NCBI GenBank assembly: GCA_014529385.2
Contig: CM043970.1
Span: 62,485,496-62,549,495, forward strand
From: Adiantum capillus-veneris
Taxonomy: Eukaryota > Streptophyta > Polypodiopsida > Polypodiales > Pteridaceae
Length of the DNA stretch: 64,000 nucleotides
Direction: 5' to 3'
In this document: positions 21,177 through 32,108 of the stretch, one piece after another
Numbering within the stretch: the stretch's first letter is position 1
Layout: each line of letters starts with the position of its first letter
The notes under the pieces: model-generated
What the model was told of the DNA's origin: nothing
Seen by the model: only the letters and a program-made list of their open reading frames with translations
The model's database searches: none
Program-made: the position numbers and the translations under genes

Positions 21177-21827
21177 ACGTGATTGATCCTCCTGCAATAG
21201 CAAAGCCACTAACTCTTCAAAACGAAGAGGCTCAGGATTAGCTCACAAAGACAGAGTCAAAGAAGTCTGAAAAGTCAAATAAGATGGTGGTAGTGAATTG
21301 AGTGTTTTGGAAACCAAGTACTTCTCTGGAATCACTTCATCAATGCTAAGCAATTGCTCTTTAAGATCCCTGATTTTTGTAAGATGCTCGACGAGATCGT
21401 CACCTTCGTCCATCTGTATTTTGTCAAGTTGTTTCTTCAAAAACTCTATTCTGACAGCGTTTCTTCCTCCAAACATAGCTTGCAGAGTGTTCCAAGCATC
21501 CTCAAAAGTTCTGCAAGATCTAATATGTGGTGTGATTGTCCTCTTTATGGTTAAGGCAATCACAGCCATAGCTTGTGCATCTTTAGTATCCCATTTCTTT
21601 TGCTCTGGAGTGACTTGTGAGGGTCCTGCACCAACAACTGCACCACGATCAGGCGTGGCAGGTGCAATGCTACCTGGACGAACTTCATCTCCAGATACAT
21701 AATCCCACAATCCTTTACCAACCAAAACATTTTTGGCCATAAAAAACCAAAGAGTACAGTTGGTACCATCCAATTTGTCTTCGGATATAAACGCACCAAA
21801 AATCTCTTTCTCCGTAGATTGAGCCAT
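21177..21827 (-). pseudogene. Copia-1 gag N-terminal part, cut by gypsy-A
   Basis: The likely start is the second Met at 21827 (MAQSTEKEIFGAF), since the first Met at 21842 adds only five residues. The sequence has copia gag features: KLDGTNCTLWFFMAKNVLVGKGLWDYV (UBN2/gag type) and FEDAWNTLQAMFGGRN with LPPSYLTFQTSL near the end. A TGA at 21243-21245 interrupts the frame. The sense continues (ANPEPLRFEELVALL) up to the gypsy-A insertion at 21176. The rest of gag, including the zinc knuckle, lies left of gypsy-A from 11864 down. Confidence 0.88.
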
Positions 21828-22200
21828 ACTGTGGATGCACACAAGAGAGCAAAAGAACCTCCAAGAGATTCACATATCTCCTCTCCAATGCAAGAAAAAC
21901 TCTACACAAAAGCTCAGCACAAAGCTAAGACAAGCTCCTTCCCAAAAGAACTGTTTACCTGAAGAAAATCTGTCAAAAAGCACACCCTCTTGATCTAAAC
22001 GCCTCCGAAAAGTAACTTCTGCTACGCTCCTCAGAACAAAATTTTGAGGGCTCGAACGGATTCAAAAGGGGGGTGAAAGCCCAGGTCACATATGAGAATA
22101 CTCCCGGAACGTCGAGGATGCTCCCACGAGCAAATTTTCCGAAAACTGCGATTGCGCGCGCGGACGCGAAAACGCTAGTAGAGGCTCTGGAAATCAACTT

Positions 22201-22213
22201 GCTCTGATACCAA
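22201..22213 (-). other. Copia-1 primer-binding site
   Basis: Minus strand reads TGGTATCAGAGC, complementary to the 3' end of initiator-Met tRNA, directly beside the 5' LTR. Confidence 0.88.
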
Positions 22214-22214
22214 T

Positions 22215-22493
22215 TGTTGAAGATGATGAAACAGGAAACAAAAGGAAGATAGCAACTCAGAGTAGGAAGAAGATGGAGAAGGAGAAGACATAGAGCTTGC
22301 GTACGAGATCTCTGCAGTCTATCTCTTTGTATTAGAATAATAGAGTATTTACAAACTCAGAGCTACAAAGCTTATATGAGACCCTAAGAGATAAGGTGTC
22401 CTTTCACACCAGATGTCCAGGGGGAAAAACCCAGTGGGAGAAAAGTGCCCGTGGTGAAGCGCATATACACACTAACACTACTACATGTCTACA
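22215..22493 (-). repeat. Copia-1 5' LTR
   Basis: Matches 7989-8267 over the full 279 bp, ends TG/CA, followed by the CAAAA duplication. Confidence 0.93.
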
Positions 22494-22573
22494 CAAAAAA
22501 TGCCAAAAAGATACAAAAATGGCCTTTATAGCGAGTCTTTGCTCAGTGCTCATTTTTAGAAACTTCGTGAGGT
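22494..22573 (-). mobile_element. Repeat R continuation right of copia-1
   Basis: Matches R' near 41208-41280 (GATACAAAAATGGCCTTTAT region), showing that copia-1 interrupted R. Homology stops at about 22573. Confidence 0.75.
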
Positions 22574-23314
22574 TTCTAGCTCTGATGGAAGAACTACTAA
22601 TAGCATTGATAGTGATTATGCTAAGATCTAGATGTTTGCTATCGTAATGGGTGAGGCCATGAGAAAACAAGCTCCAAGATTGGCTCTAATACCAATTTAA
22701 GAGAGCATGCGAGCGCAAAAGTGTGCGGGAGAATGTGCAAGAGAAGACCCGACACTGTTTTGGTGGAGCTTGATACATCAGTACTAGCTCCTTATTCGAT
22801 CCAAATGGGAATTCTTTCACGATAGCTCTCTTTTCAACTCAACTTCTCAAATGTCTAAGAAGGGCTTCTGCCAGGTTCTATGCTGAAAAATCTTCCTACT
22901 AGACTCTGTCTAGTATCATGCATACATCTAAGAAGAATTTAAAAGTGATGTTTGCCGATACCAAAATGCAGTTTAACTGTAAGAATTATATTTTTGACAA
23001 GGGGAGTTTCAAGCTACAGGTTCCCAGCTCTGATGGCAGAACTACTAATAGCATTGATAGTGATTATGCCAAGATCTAGATGTTTGCTATTGTAACGGGC
23101 GAGAACCTGAGGGAACGAGCTCCAGGATTGGCTCTAATACCAATTGAAGAGAGCATGCGAGTGAAAAAGTGTGCGGGAGAATGTGGAAGAGAAGACCTGA
23201 CACTGTTTTGGTGGATCTTGATACAGTAGTACTAGCTCCTTATTCTCTTTATCAATATGTATAATGAATAAGGTTAGATGGGCGGGTGCTCGGCCAGTTG
23301 GCCTGAAACCCAAC
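22574..23314 (-). repeat. Two degenerate primer-site plus LTR units in direct repeat
   Basis: A roughly 220-bp segment at about 22576-22795 recurs at about 23026-23245. Each has a minus-strand primer-like TGGTATTAGAGCC beside a TTAAGAGAGC or TTGAAGAGAGC edge. The second continues as an LTR-like block, 23145-23314, with ends TG...CAACA. The intervening sequence has no coding signal. Confidence 0.5.
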
Positions 23315-23319
23315 ACTGT

Positions 23320-23860
23320 TTTGGAATTTTAGCTGAACATTGCCAACTTCAACCATCTCATACACATAGTCCTTTCCAAGGCGAACATTTTCCTTGCAAG
23401 ATGCATCATAAGTAGAAAACCACTCCTTAGAGGAGTAACATGGAGTGATTCCCCTAAATCTATGATCCAATCATACATGAGAGACCACCTGTTGCAACAA
23501 GGTGTGAATACTCTAGAATTGAGATAAAAAGAATATCCCCATTTTCATTTCCATAGAAAACTACATTTGCCTCTTCAGTTTTCACACTTGAACCTCTCTC
23601 TTTTTCCTTGCCTCCTTCTTGCTTCTTTTCTTTAGCTTTCTCTCTTTTCCACTTGTGACAATCTTTCTTCAAGTGCCCTATCTTATGGCAATGGTAGCAC
23701 TCAACATCCTTCAAGTTATGGCAAGGTGACTTGCTTTGTGACCGACCTCTTTCATTAGACTTTCCCTTTTTAGTGTTCTGACTATACACACCAAGTCTCA
23801 TCCCAATCAGAGAATGTAGCCGTGTGCATGTTGCCTTGCCGCTTGAACCTCCTACCAATC
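23320..23860 (-). pseudogene. Copia gag C-terminus and protease fragment
   Basis: Minus-strand frames give a CCHC knuckle CYHCHKIGHLKKDC (about 23690), a Lys-rich stretch and VATGGLSCMIGS, then in a second frame HKEWFSTYD-like sequence and KDYVYEMVEVGNVQLKF (23430-23325). This is the start of a copia protease and pre-integrase region. The active-site motif is lost or shifted near 23465, and the sequence is truncated at 23320 next to an LTR-like block. It probably belongs to a deleted copia element whose primer site (ACTGGTATTACAG, about 23859-23871) and 5' LTR (about 23873-24070, ending CCCAACA) lie to the right. Confidence 0.65.
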
Positions 23861-23872
23861 TGTAATACCAGT

Positions 23873-24070
23873 TGAAGTGCACAATGGAAGCATGAAAGCA
23901 TGAAAGTTGGAGATGGAGAAGAACAAGAAGAAGAGAAACACAGTTGTGGTGGACTCTTGCGACAATTGTGACTAGGGTTTGAGAGTCCTTATTTTTTAAA
24001 GGCGAAAGAATGAATGGTGTCCGGTCGCCCACATACTTGGGATTGGCACATTGGGCTTTACCACCCAACA
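23873..24070 (-). repeat. Probable LTR of the deleted copia fragment
   Basis: Begins TGAAGTGCACAATGG beside a primer-like site and ends ACCACCCAACA. It is weakly similar at its right end to 23145-23314. Confidence 0.4.
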
Positions 24071-24078
24071 ACTCTCAC

Positions 24079-24200
24079 CACTACAAGAGCTTTTTCATAT
24101 TAGTGACTCAGCAGTGTGACGCTCAAATGTTAAAATCCACGGCGTCACTATGATTGTTTCTATAAGCGTTGCTATGAGCATCGCTATACTATTTGTTGCA
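24079..24200 (+). repeat. CACTA-A 5' terminus and subterminal motifs
   Basis: CACTACAAGAGC terminus followed by GTGACGCTC, GGCGTCACTATG, GCGTTGCTATGAGCATCGCTATA, motifs related to the 3' subterminal array at 36455-36600. The longest motif spans about 24166-24188. Confidence 0.75.
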
Positions 24201-24302
24201 TATCAACGCTTAGAGCCGACACGAGTAAAAAATAAACTGAGAGCGCCAAAAATTCAGATCTCAGATGTGAGTTTTGGTGCTTTAGAGAAGCAGGTAAACC
24301 TG

Positions 24303-24471
24303 CACCTCTCTCTCTCTCTCTCTTCCCCCCTTCCCCCCCCCCCCTCCACACACACACATACACGCACACACGGAGAGGAAGGAGAGACAAGTATGCTCCT
24401 TCCCTCTCCTCGCTCTCATGTTCCCTTCCCCTCTTTCTCTCTCTCCCTCTCAATCACACACACATTGTGTC

Positions 24472-24509
<38 letters not shown>

Positions 24510-24653
24510 TGGATACACATGCATAAACAAAACACATACACACATTGAATGTACAAAAAATTACACACATGCATAAACAAAGAATGCATACACACAAACA
24601 CACATTGAGAGAGAGAGACAAAGAGAAAAGGAGAAAACAAAGAGAAAAGAGAA

Positions 24654-24704
<51 letters not shown>

Positions 24705-24745
24705 CAAAGAGAGAGAGAGAGGGGAGAAAACAAAGAAATAGGTAA
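24303..24745. repeat. (CT)n, (CA)n and (GA)n block of CACTA-A
   Basis: Alternating pyrimidine and purine microsatellites with interspersed ACACATGCATAAACAAA units. The same arrangement recurs in CACTA-B at 27710-28210. Confidence 0.9.
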
Positions 24746-24779
24746 AAAAAGTAGAGAAAATATGAAATGAAATGTTATA

Positions 24780-25085
24780 TTAATATTTAGGGTTAGGTTA
24801 GATTTAAAATTGCATTTAAGATTAGATTAGATTAATTTAATATATATTTAAAATTTAAAATTAGGTTAGACTTAAGATTAAGTTAAGATTTAAACTAAAC
24901 TTAAGATAAGGTTAGATTACATTTAGGTTTAGGTTACATTTAAGATTAGATTAGATTTATGTTTATGTTGAGTTTAAGATTAGATTAGATTTAGATTTAA
25001 GATTAGGGCAAGATTTAAGATTAGCTAAGTTAGATTTAAGATTAGATTAGATTTAGATTTAGGTTAGATTTTAGGGCATGTCAAT
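24780..25085 (+). repeat. TTAGATTTAAGATTAGG-type AT-rich degenerate repeat
   Basis: Irregular repetition of TTAGATT, TTTAAGATTAGA and TTAGGTTAGATT units. The same type occurs at 28655-29030 in copy B. It is not a regular telomere array. Confidence 0.85.
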
Positions 25086-25484
25086 GAAGGGGGAGGTTCA
25101 GCTAAGCTCAAGGCTTTGCCCAAAGAGCAAACACTAGGTACACAACAATATGTATATTCCCATCATAATCTGACACCTGTTAACTCATCCACTAACCATG
25201 TTCAATTAGCTCAGAATCACCATATGTTCAATTAAGTTAGATTTAAGATTATATTTTGAATTTAGTTTTTATAATAAAGTCTACCTTCGGGATTACAAAA
25301 AATTTAGAGTTAGGCTAACGGTGATCCCCCTCTTCCTCTCTACGGATGTGACCTTAAGTTGGAAAGATTTCAATGGCATGATACTCAAATTGGATGCCAA
25401 CATGTAATGTGCACAATAATCCCTCGAATAAGGATCTGATGTGAAGAGATGCTAATATGCTATGAATTGCTATAATTAAAGAAG

Positions 25485-25674
25485 AGGCAAAAAGGTTTTG
25501 TCCACTACATTCATTGTCATGTAGACGTGGGTGTGTAGATTTCTCATACCCACAAATATCGGCATTGACCAATAAAGACGAGATTATAACCCGATGGTTC
25601 TGATCTCCGTGCACCTCTAGACCGAGGTGTGCGGGGATTGGACACGACTACACAATGTGAGGTAGTTTACAGTG

Positions 25675-25724
<50 letters not shown>
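25485..25724 (+). promoter_or_regulatory. Conserved CACTA upstream block with hairpin, copy A
   Basis: Aligns to 720-916 and 29655-29855. The hairpin arms are 25603-25617 and 25624-25638, with G-T pairs where copy C has Watson-Crick pairs. A (GA)n tract follows at 25679-25724. Confidence 0.65.
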
Positions 25725-25728
<4 letters not shown>

Positions 25729-25788
25729 ACGGAGGATGCCAATATAGGATTAAATTTATGTCCAGGTTATAAGGTTTTTACATTCATT

Positions 25789-27604
25789 ACGAGTAGAGAT
25801 GACGATGTGGGGCCGTCCAATTGAAACACCTATCTCTCAACAAGGATCTTATGTCCTTGTAATCAATGCAAACATGCTGTGCGGTGGACAAGACGCGTTT
25901 CTTTGCAGCACGTTTGCAAATTTGGCGAGTTTGATCGATCTATTATACATCGAGTTGTTGCCAATTATAACTCGTCGGACTTTGATGCTGGCCAACAGGC
26001 AGCAATCTTGTAACCCAATAGGCATATTCGCAGGCGCTTTGGTCAAGCAACATACGTGAGACCATAAGATGTAGCCTCTGACAGCTCAAAGGATGATCAT
26101 GCAGACCACATTCCCAACAAGGCTATGTTTAAGCCCAAGATCGATAAAATGATCGAGACGATCATGGATTCAAAAAGGCTTATCTATGATGATATGAAAA
26201 GTGAAGCCGATACACCATTGTATGATGAAGACGTGTGTCTAGATTGAAGGCGCTCCTAGTTCTTTTCAACATGCAGGCAAAGTTTGGATGGAGTGACACT
26301 AGTGTCACAACACTTTTTATGTGATTTTTTACAAGGTGTTTACTTCAATAAAAAGCTCTAGATGCATAATGATCTGATAGATTACTTACACAAGTGTACC
26401 GCATTTTTTCGCTGTGTAGATTGCTCAAAGAGCATATACTGCCAGCTGATAATGTGATGCCAGATTCCAGAGAAGAAGCAAGAAAGAGCTTGCAAAAATT
26501 GGGGATGGATTACAATTCAATTCACGCTTGTCCTAACGACTGCATTCTTTTTAAAGGGGAATACATAGACATGGAGAAGTGTCCGAAATGTGATTCCGAG
26601 AGATATCGAGTAGATTTCCATGGACCAAAAATTCCACAAAAGGTTTTGCAACACTTTCCTCTTCTTCCTCGCATCAAGCATTTCTTTGAATGTAAGTCCA
26701 TGGCCGCCCTAGCATCATGGCACGAGGAGAATAGATCTTCGGATGGTGTGCTATGGATTCCTGGAGATTTCATAGCCTGGAAACATATATACAACACATG
26801 GCCGGATATTTCCACCAGGGAAGCTCGAAATTTGTGCATAGGCCTGGCTATGGACGGTGTAAATCCATTTGGTCAGAGGTCAACATGGTACAGTGTATGG
26901 CCCGTTGTCATCATCAACTACAACATTCCCCCGTGGTTGACTACCAAGAAGGGGCACCTGTTACTAAGCTTGATTGTGCAAGGGTGGTATAAAGTGAAGA
27001 ATATGGATATGTGTCTTAATTGTCCACTATTGGAAGAGCTACAACCATTGTCGATTGACATAGAACGGGTGGATATGAGCCGACACACAGGTCGACGGAA
27101 TGCTTTGATCAGAGGCATTCTAATGTGGACCATGCATGACTATCCCGGACTAACAGAATGCTCAGGTGATTTATACTGAAACTCAAACACTATAAATCTT
27201 GGTTTTTATCAAGCTTATCTATTGTCATGTGTATACATGGAGGGCTTCAAACAAGCGGATACAGAGTATGTGTCACATGTGGACCTAGACTTAATGCAGG
27301 TCGGGTGCCCTCACTGAAGAAGCAAACCTACGAAGGTAATCAAGCGTATCTTCCAAAGAATCAAGAGTTACGCAATGTTTTTTTGGGAAGAGAGCCATCA
27401 AGGATATCTGCACAAGCATGGTTAGTGCAGAAGGAGATGTGTGATGACGGTTTGCCCCCCGGGATGAAGAGACTCTCTCTATGGTACGAGTTACCATATT
27501 GGCCCAGACTCATGATCAATCACTTGCTTGATCCAATGCACATATTCAAGAATGTGGGTAATCTGATGTGGGACCATCTGATAGAGACCATCTGCTACCT
27601 ATAG
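25789..27604 (+). pseudogene. CACTA-A transposase, truncated
   Basis: Colinear with copy B. The start codon position reads ACG (25789-25791) where B has ATG. Exon 1 has a Cys-rich N-terminal motif (CPCNQCKHAVRWTRR) of the Transpos_assoc type, with stops and a frameshift. Exon 2 is open from the LLKEHILPADN region near 26415 to MWTMHDYPG near 27140, with HACPNDCILF (about 26525), CPKCDSERY (26580), GLAMDGVNPFG (26845) and NYNIPPW (26920). Intron 2 (27166-27242) is followed by GLQTSGYRVC and SLWYELPYWPRLMINHLLDPMHIFKN-type sequence. It ends abruptly at about 27590, joining 5' subterminal DNA of copy B, so the C-terminal half is absent. Confidence 0.85.
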
Positions 27605-27700
27605 CGACGCCGTTAGGGGTAAAAAAATAACCGAGAGCGTCCGAAAACTCAGATCTCAGATCTGAGTTTTCGGCACGCGCTCAAGCAATCAAAGGTAATG
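27602..27700 (+). repeat. CACTA-B 5' subterminal region with 33-nt near-perfect palindrome
   Basis: It begins ATAGCGACGCCG. Perfect 16-bp arms (27641-27656 and 27658-27673) are separated by one base. Copy A has the same feature in decayed form at about 24246-24278. The outermost terminus (CACTA) is missing at this junction. Confidence 0.75.
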
Positions 27701-27709
27701 CGCGCTCTC

Positions 27710-27832
27710 CCGCTCTCTCTCTTTCTTCTCCACACACACACACACACACACACATACACGAGGAGAGGAAGGAGAGCCAGGTATGCTCCTTCCTCTCCTC
27801 ACTCTCATGTTCCCTTCCCCTCTTTCTCTCTC

Positions 27833-27867
<35 letters not shown>

Positions 27868-27872
27868 GTGTT

Positions 27873-27929
<57 letters not shown>

Positions 27930-28004
27930 TAGAGAGCACATGCATAAACAAAAAAGGCACACACACATGCATAAACAAAGAATGCACACACACATTGAGA
28001 GAGG

Positions 28005-28056
<52 letters not shown>

Positions 28057-28121
28057 ACATGCATAAACAAAAAACGCACACAGACATGCATAAACAAAGA
28101 ATGCACACACACATTGAGAGA

Positions 28122-28181
<60 letters not shown>

Positions 28182-28210
28182 TATAAAACAGAGAGAGAGA
28201 GAGAGAGAAG
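27710..28210. repeat. (CT)n, (CA)n, (GA)n block of CACTA-B
   Basis: Three (GA)n tracts (about 27876-27927, 28010-28053 and 28120-28177) are separated by GCACATGCATAAACAAA units, matching the organisation in copy A. Confidence 0.9.
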
Positions 28211-28224
28211 AAGAAGAAGAAGAG

Positions 28225-28650
28225 AGTCTTAACGTCGTTGGAAACTATCCCAAGAGACCTTAAAGATCTAGTCGACGAGGAGTTGAACTCAAGACCTATT
28301 ATTCATGAGGAAAATGGCATAACCAATCTATCACACTTGGGTGATAGAAAAGTTATACCATTTTTCTCCTTTTATTGGCGTGCACATACACCCACACACA
28401 CACACACACCCACACCCGAAAAGAAGAGAGTTTAATTTAACATCGTAGGAAACTAATTCAAGAGACCTTAAAGATCTAGCCAACGAGGAGTTGAAATCGA
28501 GACCTGTTATTCAAGAGGGAAATGGAATAACCAATCTACCACACTTGGGTGATAGAAAGGTTATACCATTTTTCTCTGTTTATTGGCACACACACACCCA
28601 CACACACACACGAGAAGAAGAGAGTTTTAACGTCGTAGAAAACTATCCCA
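28225..28650 (+). repeat. Tandem repeat of about 200 bp, two copies plus partials
   Basis: Units start near 28229, 28436 and 28619 with TTAACGTCGTxGxAAACTA, then AGAGACCTTAAAGATCTAG and CACTTGGGTGATAGAAA, and end in (CA)n. A further partial copy lies at 28863-28945. Confidence 0.8.
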
Positions 28651-28654
28651 AAAG

Positions 28655-29030
28655 ATGTTAAAGATTAGGTTAGATGTAGACTTACGTTATATTAGATTTA
28701 GGTTTATTTTTAGCTAGATTTACGTTTGATTATATTTAGGTTTATTTACGTTAGATTTAGATTTACGTTATATTAGATTAGATTTATGTTTATTTAGGTT
28801 TATTTACGTTAGATTTAGATTTACGTTATATTATATTAGATTTAGGTTTATTTACATTATTTACCTGTTATTGAAGAGGGAAATGGCATAACCAATCTAC
28901 CACATTTGAGTGATAGAAAGGCTATACCATTTTCCTCTCTTTATCGTTTAAGATAAGGTTAGATTTAGATTTATGTTAGATTAGATTTAGGTTTATTTAG
29001 GTTAGATTAGATTAGATTTAGGTTTATTTT
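28655..29030 (+). repeat. TTAGATTTAGGTTTATTT-type AT-rich repeat
   Basis: Short irregular units as at 24780-25085, with one partial 200-bp repeat embedded. No coding signal. Confidence 0.8.
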
Positions 29031-29032
29031 GA

Positions 29033-29400
29033 GTACACCGAAGGATTGTACTGCCTACGCGTTTGAGAGTGGTGTCACGGCCATTGCGTCGGAGATGCTA
29101 AGGAGTGACCCGAACACTGCGTCGGGGCCACCTAGAGGCCTGGATGATGAGCATTCATCAGACAGGGTTGCTATAGTTCACGGGAGGGACATGACAAAGT
29201 GATACGGCTACCTCATCAATCGTATGTCCGATGAGACGACCAATCCAGACAGGTGGTGGCAGCAAAGTAACGCAACAAGAGTTTGCATCAAGACGGGATT
29301 ATCCCATCACCTGGGGAGTGGCGGTTGGGTCAGCTTCGAGGAGGATTTTGTCCCATCACCTAGGTCGTGGATCGACGGGGTGGAGAGGTGAGAGTATTAA
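29033..29400 (+). pseudogene. Fragment of a CACTA second gene
   Basis: A plus-strand frame gives RMSDETTNPDRWWQQ followed by LSHHLGSGGWVSFEEDF (about 29300-29350). It matches the C-terminal HHLGSGGWASFEADF of copy B (about 35690-35735) and SHLGSGGFDTF of copy C. It has stops (for example near 29200) and sits upstream of the copy B transposase, out of the normal gene order, so it derives from another element or a rearrangement. Confidence 0.7.
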
Positions 29401-29654
29401 ACTCTTGCATTGAAGTATTTGTATATGTGAGGCCCATTCACATCTACACAGCTAGTAGCCCCATTGCTATGTCTTTTACCCTTCAATGGAGTGAATCACC
29501 ACATGTTCAATTAGGTTAGATTTAAGATAAGATTTTGGATTGAGTTTTTATATTACAGTCTACCTTCGAGATTACGGTAAAAAAATTAGAGTTAGACGAA
29601 CGGTGAAAAGATCTACTGTGAAAAGATGTTAAGATGCTGTGAAATGCTACAGCT

Positions 29655-29855
29655 AGAGAAGAGGCAAAGGGGTTTTGTCCACTACATGCACTATCATGTA
29701 GACGTGGGTGTGTAGATTTCTTGTACCCACAAATATAGGCATTGGCCAATAAAGACAAGATTATAACCCGGTGGTTCTGATCTCCGTGCACCTCTAGATC
29801 GAGGTGTGCGGGGATTGGATATGACTAGAGAATGTGAGGTAGTTTACAGTGTGAA

Positions 29856-29924
<69 letters not shown>

Positions 29925-29925
29925 A
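29655..29925 (+). promoter_or_regulatory. Conserved CACTA upstream block with hairpin, copy B
   Basis: Aligns to the blocks at 720 and 25485. Hairpin arms 29780-29794 and 29801-29815. A (GA)n tract follows (about 29861-29921), then the transposase start at 29989. Confidence 0.65.
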
Positions 29926-32035
29926 AGACAAAGAATTCCAATAGAAGATTAAATTTGTTGTCCAGGTTATAAGATTTTTACCCTCATTATGAGTAGTGAC
30001 GAGGATGTGGGGACATCCAACCGAAACACCTATCTCTCAACGAGGATCTTATGTCCTTGTAATCAATGCAAGCATGTTGTGCGACGGACAAGACGCGTTG
30101 CTTTGCAGCATGTTCGCAAGGCGAGTTCGATCCATCTATTATAGATCGAGTTGTTGCCAATTATAACTCATCGGACTCTGATGCTCGCCAACATGCAGCA
30201 ATCTTGTAACCCAATAGACGTGTTCGTAGGCACTTTGGTCAAGCAGCATATGTGAGGCCACAAGATGTAGCCTCTGATAGCTCGGGGGATGATCATGCAG
30301 ACCACATTTCCAACGAGGCAATGTTTGAGCCCGAGATTGATGAAAGGATCGAGACGATCATGGATTCAGAAAGGCTTATCTACGATGATATGAAAAGCGA
30401 AGCCGATACCCCATTGTATAATGGAGCACGTGTGTCTAGATTGAAAGCGCTCCTGGTTCTTCTCAACATGCAGGCAAAGTTTGGATGGAGTGACACTAGC
30501 GTCACAGCGCTTTTCAGGTGATCTATTACAATTATTTTACTCTAATAAAACTCTAAATGTATAATGATCTGATAGATTTTATACAATTGTACCGTATTTT
30601 TATGTTGTGTAGATTGTTCAAAGAGCACATACTACCAGCTGATAATGTGATGCCAGATTCTCGAGAGGAAGCAAGAAAGATTTTGCAAAACTTGGGGATG
30701 GATTTCAATTCGATCCACGCTTGTCCTAATGACTGCATTCTTTTCAAAGGGGAATACATAGACATGGAGCAGTGTCTGAAATGTGATTCCGAGAGATATC
30801 GAGTAGATCTCCATGGAACAAAAATTCCGCAAAAGTTTTTTTGACATTTTCCTCTGCTTCCTCGCATCAAGCATTTTTTTGAATGTAAGTCCATGGCCGC
30901 CCTAGCATCATGGCATGAGGAGAAAAAATCTTCAGATGGTGTGCTATGGATTCCTGTAGATTGCGCAGCCTGGAAACATATAGATGGAACATGGTCGGAT
31001 TTTGCTAGGGAAGCTCAAAATTTGCGCTTAGGCTTGGCTATGGATGGCATAAATCCATTTGGTCAAAGATCAACATCTTACAGTGTATGGCCCGTTTTCA
31101 TCGTCAACTACAACATTCCCCCGTGGTTGACCACGAAGAAGGGGCACCTATGGCTAAGCTTGATTGTGCCGGGGCGATATAAAGTGAAGAATATGGATGT
31201 GTATCTTTGTTCACTATTGGAAGAGCTACAAAAATTGCGGATTGGCATAGAAGTGGTGGATATGAGCGGACACATAGGTCGACGGAATGCTTTGATGAGA
31301 GGCATTCTAATGTGGACCATGCATGACTATCCCGGACTAACAGAATGCTTAGGTGATTTACACTCCTCACTCAGACACTGTAAATCTTGGTTTTTCTCAA
31401 GCTGATCTATTATCATGTGTATACATGCAAGGCTTCAAAAAAGAGAATACAGAGCATGTGTCACATGTGGACCTAGACTGAATGCACGTAGGGTGCCCTC
31501 ATTGAAGAAGCAAATCTAAGAAGGTCATCAAGAGTATCTTCCAGAGAATCATGTGTTACGCAATGGGGTTTTGGGAAGAGAGTCACTGAGGATGTCTGCA
31601 CAAGAATGGTTAGAGCAAAAGAAGATGTGTGATGACGGATTGCCCCCAGGGATGAAGAGACTATCTGTATGGTACGAGTTACCATACTGGCCCCGACTCA
31701 TGATCAATCACTTGCTCGATCCAATGCACATATTCAACAATGTGGGTAATCTACTATGGGACCATGTGACCGGCAAGAAAGATACTTTGGGAGCCAGGGT
31801 TGACCTTAGAAATGTGGATCGTATGGAGCAATATTGGCCGCAAATAGCGTCCGATGGATCGATAAAACTCCCTAAAGCACCATGGATTTTCACAGAAGCC
31901 CAAGAACGCAAAGTAAAAGAGATCATTCGATCTTTGCGGACCCCCACTAGCGTAATGCACTCACTCCGAACGTGTTTTACTAAAGAAGGAAAGCTTACTG
32001 GTTTGAAGTCACACGACTGGCATAAAATGTGTCAG

Positions 32036-32108
32036 GTATGTTCATAGTGGGAATTGTGTAACAAATTCGTGTGTGAACTTTAATATCATTGTTGCATGTG
32101 TTTTGCAG
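32036..32108 (+). other. Intron of CACTA-B transposase absent from copy C (73 nt)
   Basis: Donor GTCAG/GTATGT, acceptor TTTGCAG/TTTATT. Copy C is continuous here (KFLPFIIPIA near 2690). Confidence 0.75.

Larger units (their letters stand above)
7989..22493 (-). mobile_element. Copia-1: complete Ty1/copia element carrying nested gypsy-A
   Basis: 279-bp LTRs at both ends begin TG and end CA in plus orientation (TGTTGAAGATG ... GTCTACA). The host duplication is CAAAA at 7984-7988 and 22494-22498. An iMet primer site abuts the right LTR and a purine-rich tract abuts the left LTR, so the element lies on the minus strand. Its gag is split by gypsy-A (11865-21175). By eye the LTRs differ at several percent of sites, so the insertion is not recent. 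Confidence 0.93.

Noticed and set aside
24787-24805. Interstitial telomere (TTTAGGG-like) sequence
   Set aside because: Only one GGGTTAGG unit occurs in an irregular TTAGATTTAAG field. There is no array of exact TTTAGGG.
28225-28650. CRISPR-like array from regularly spaced repeats
   Set aside because: Repeat units are about 200 bp and interspaced by (CA)n, in a plant transposon; there are no short direct repeats with unique spacers and no cas genes.
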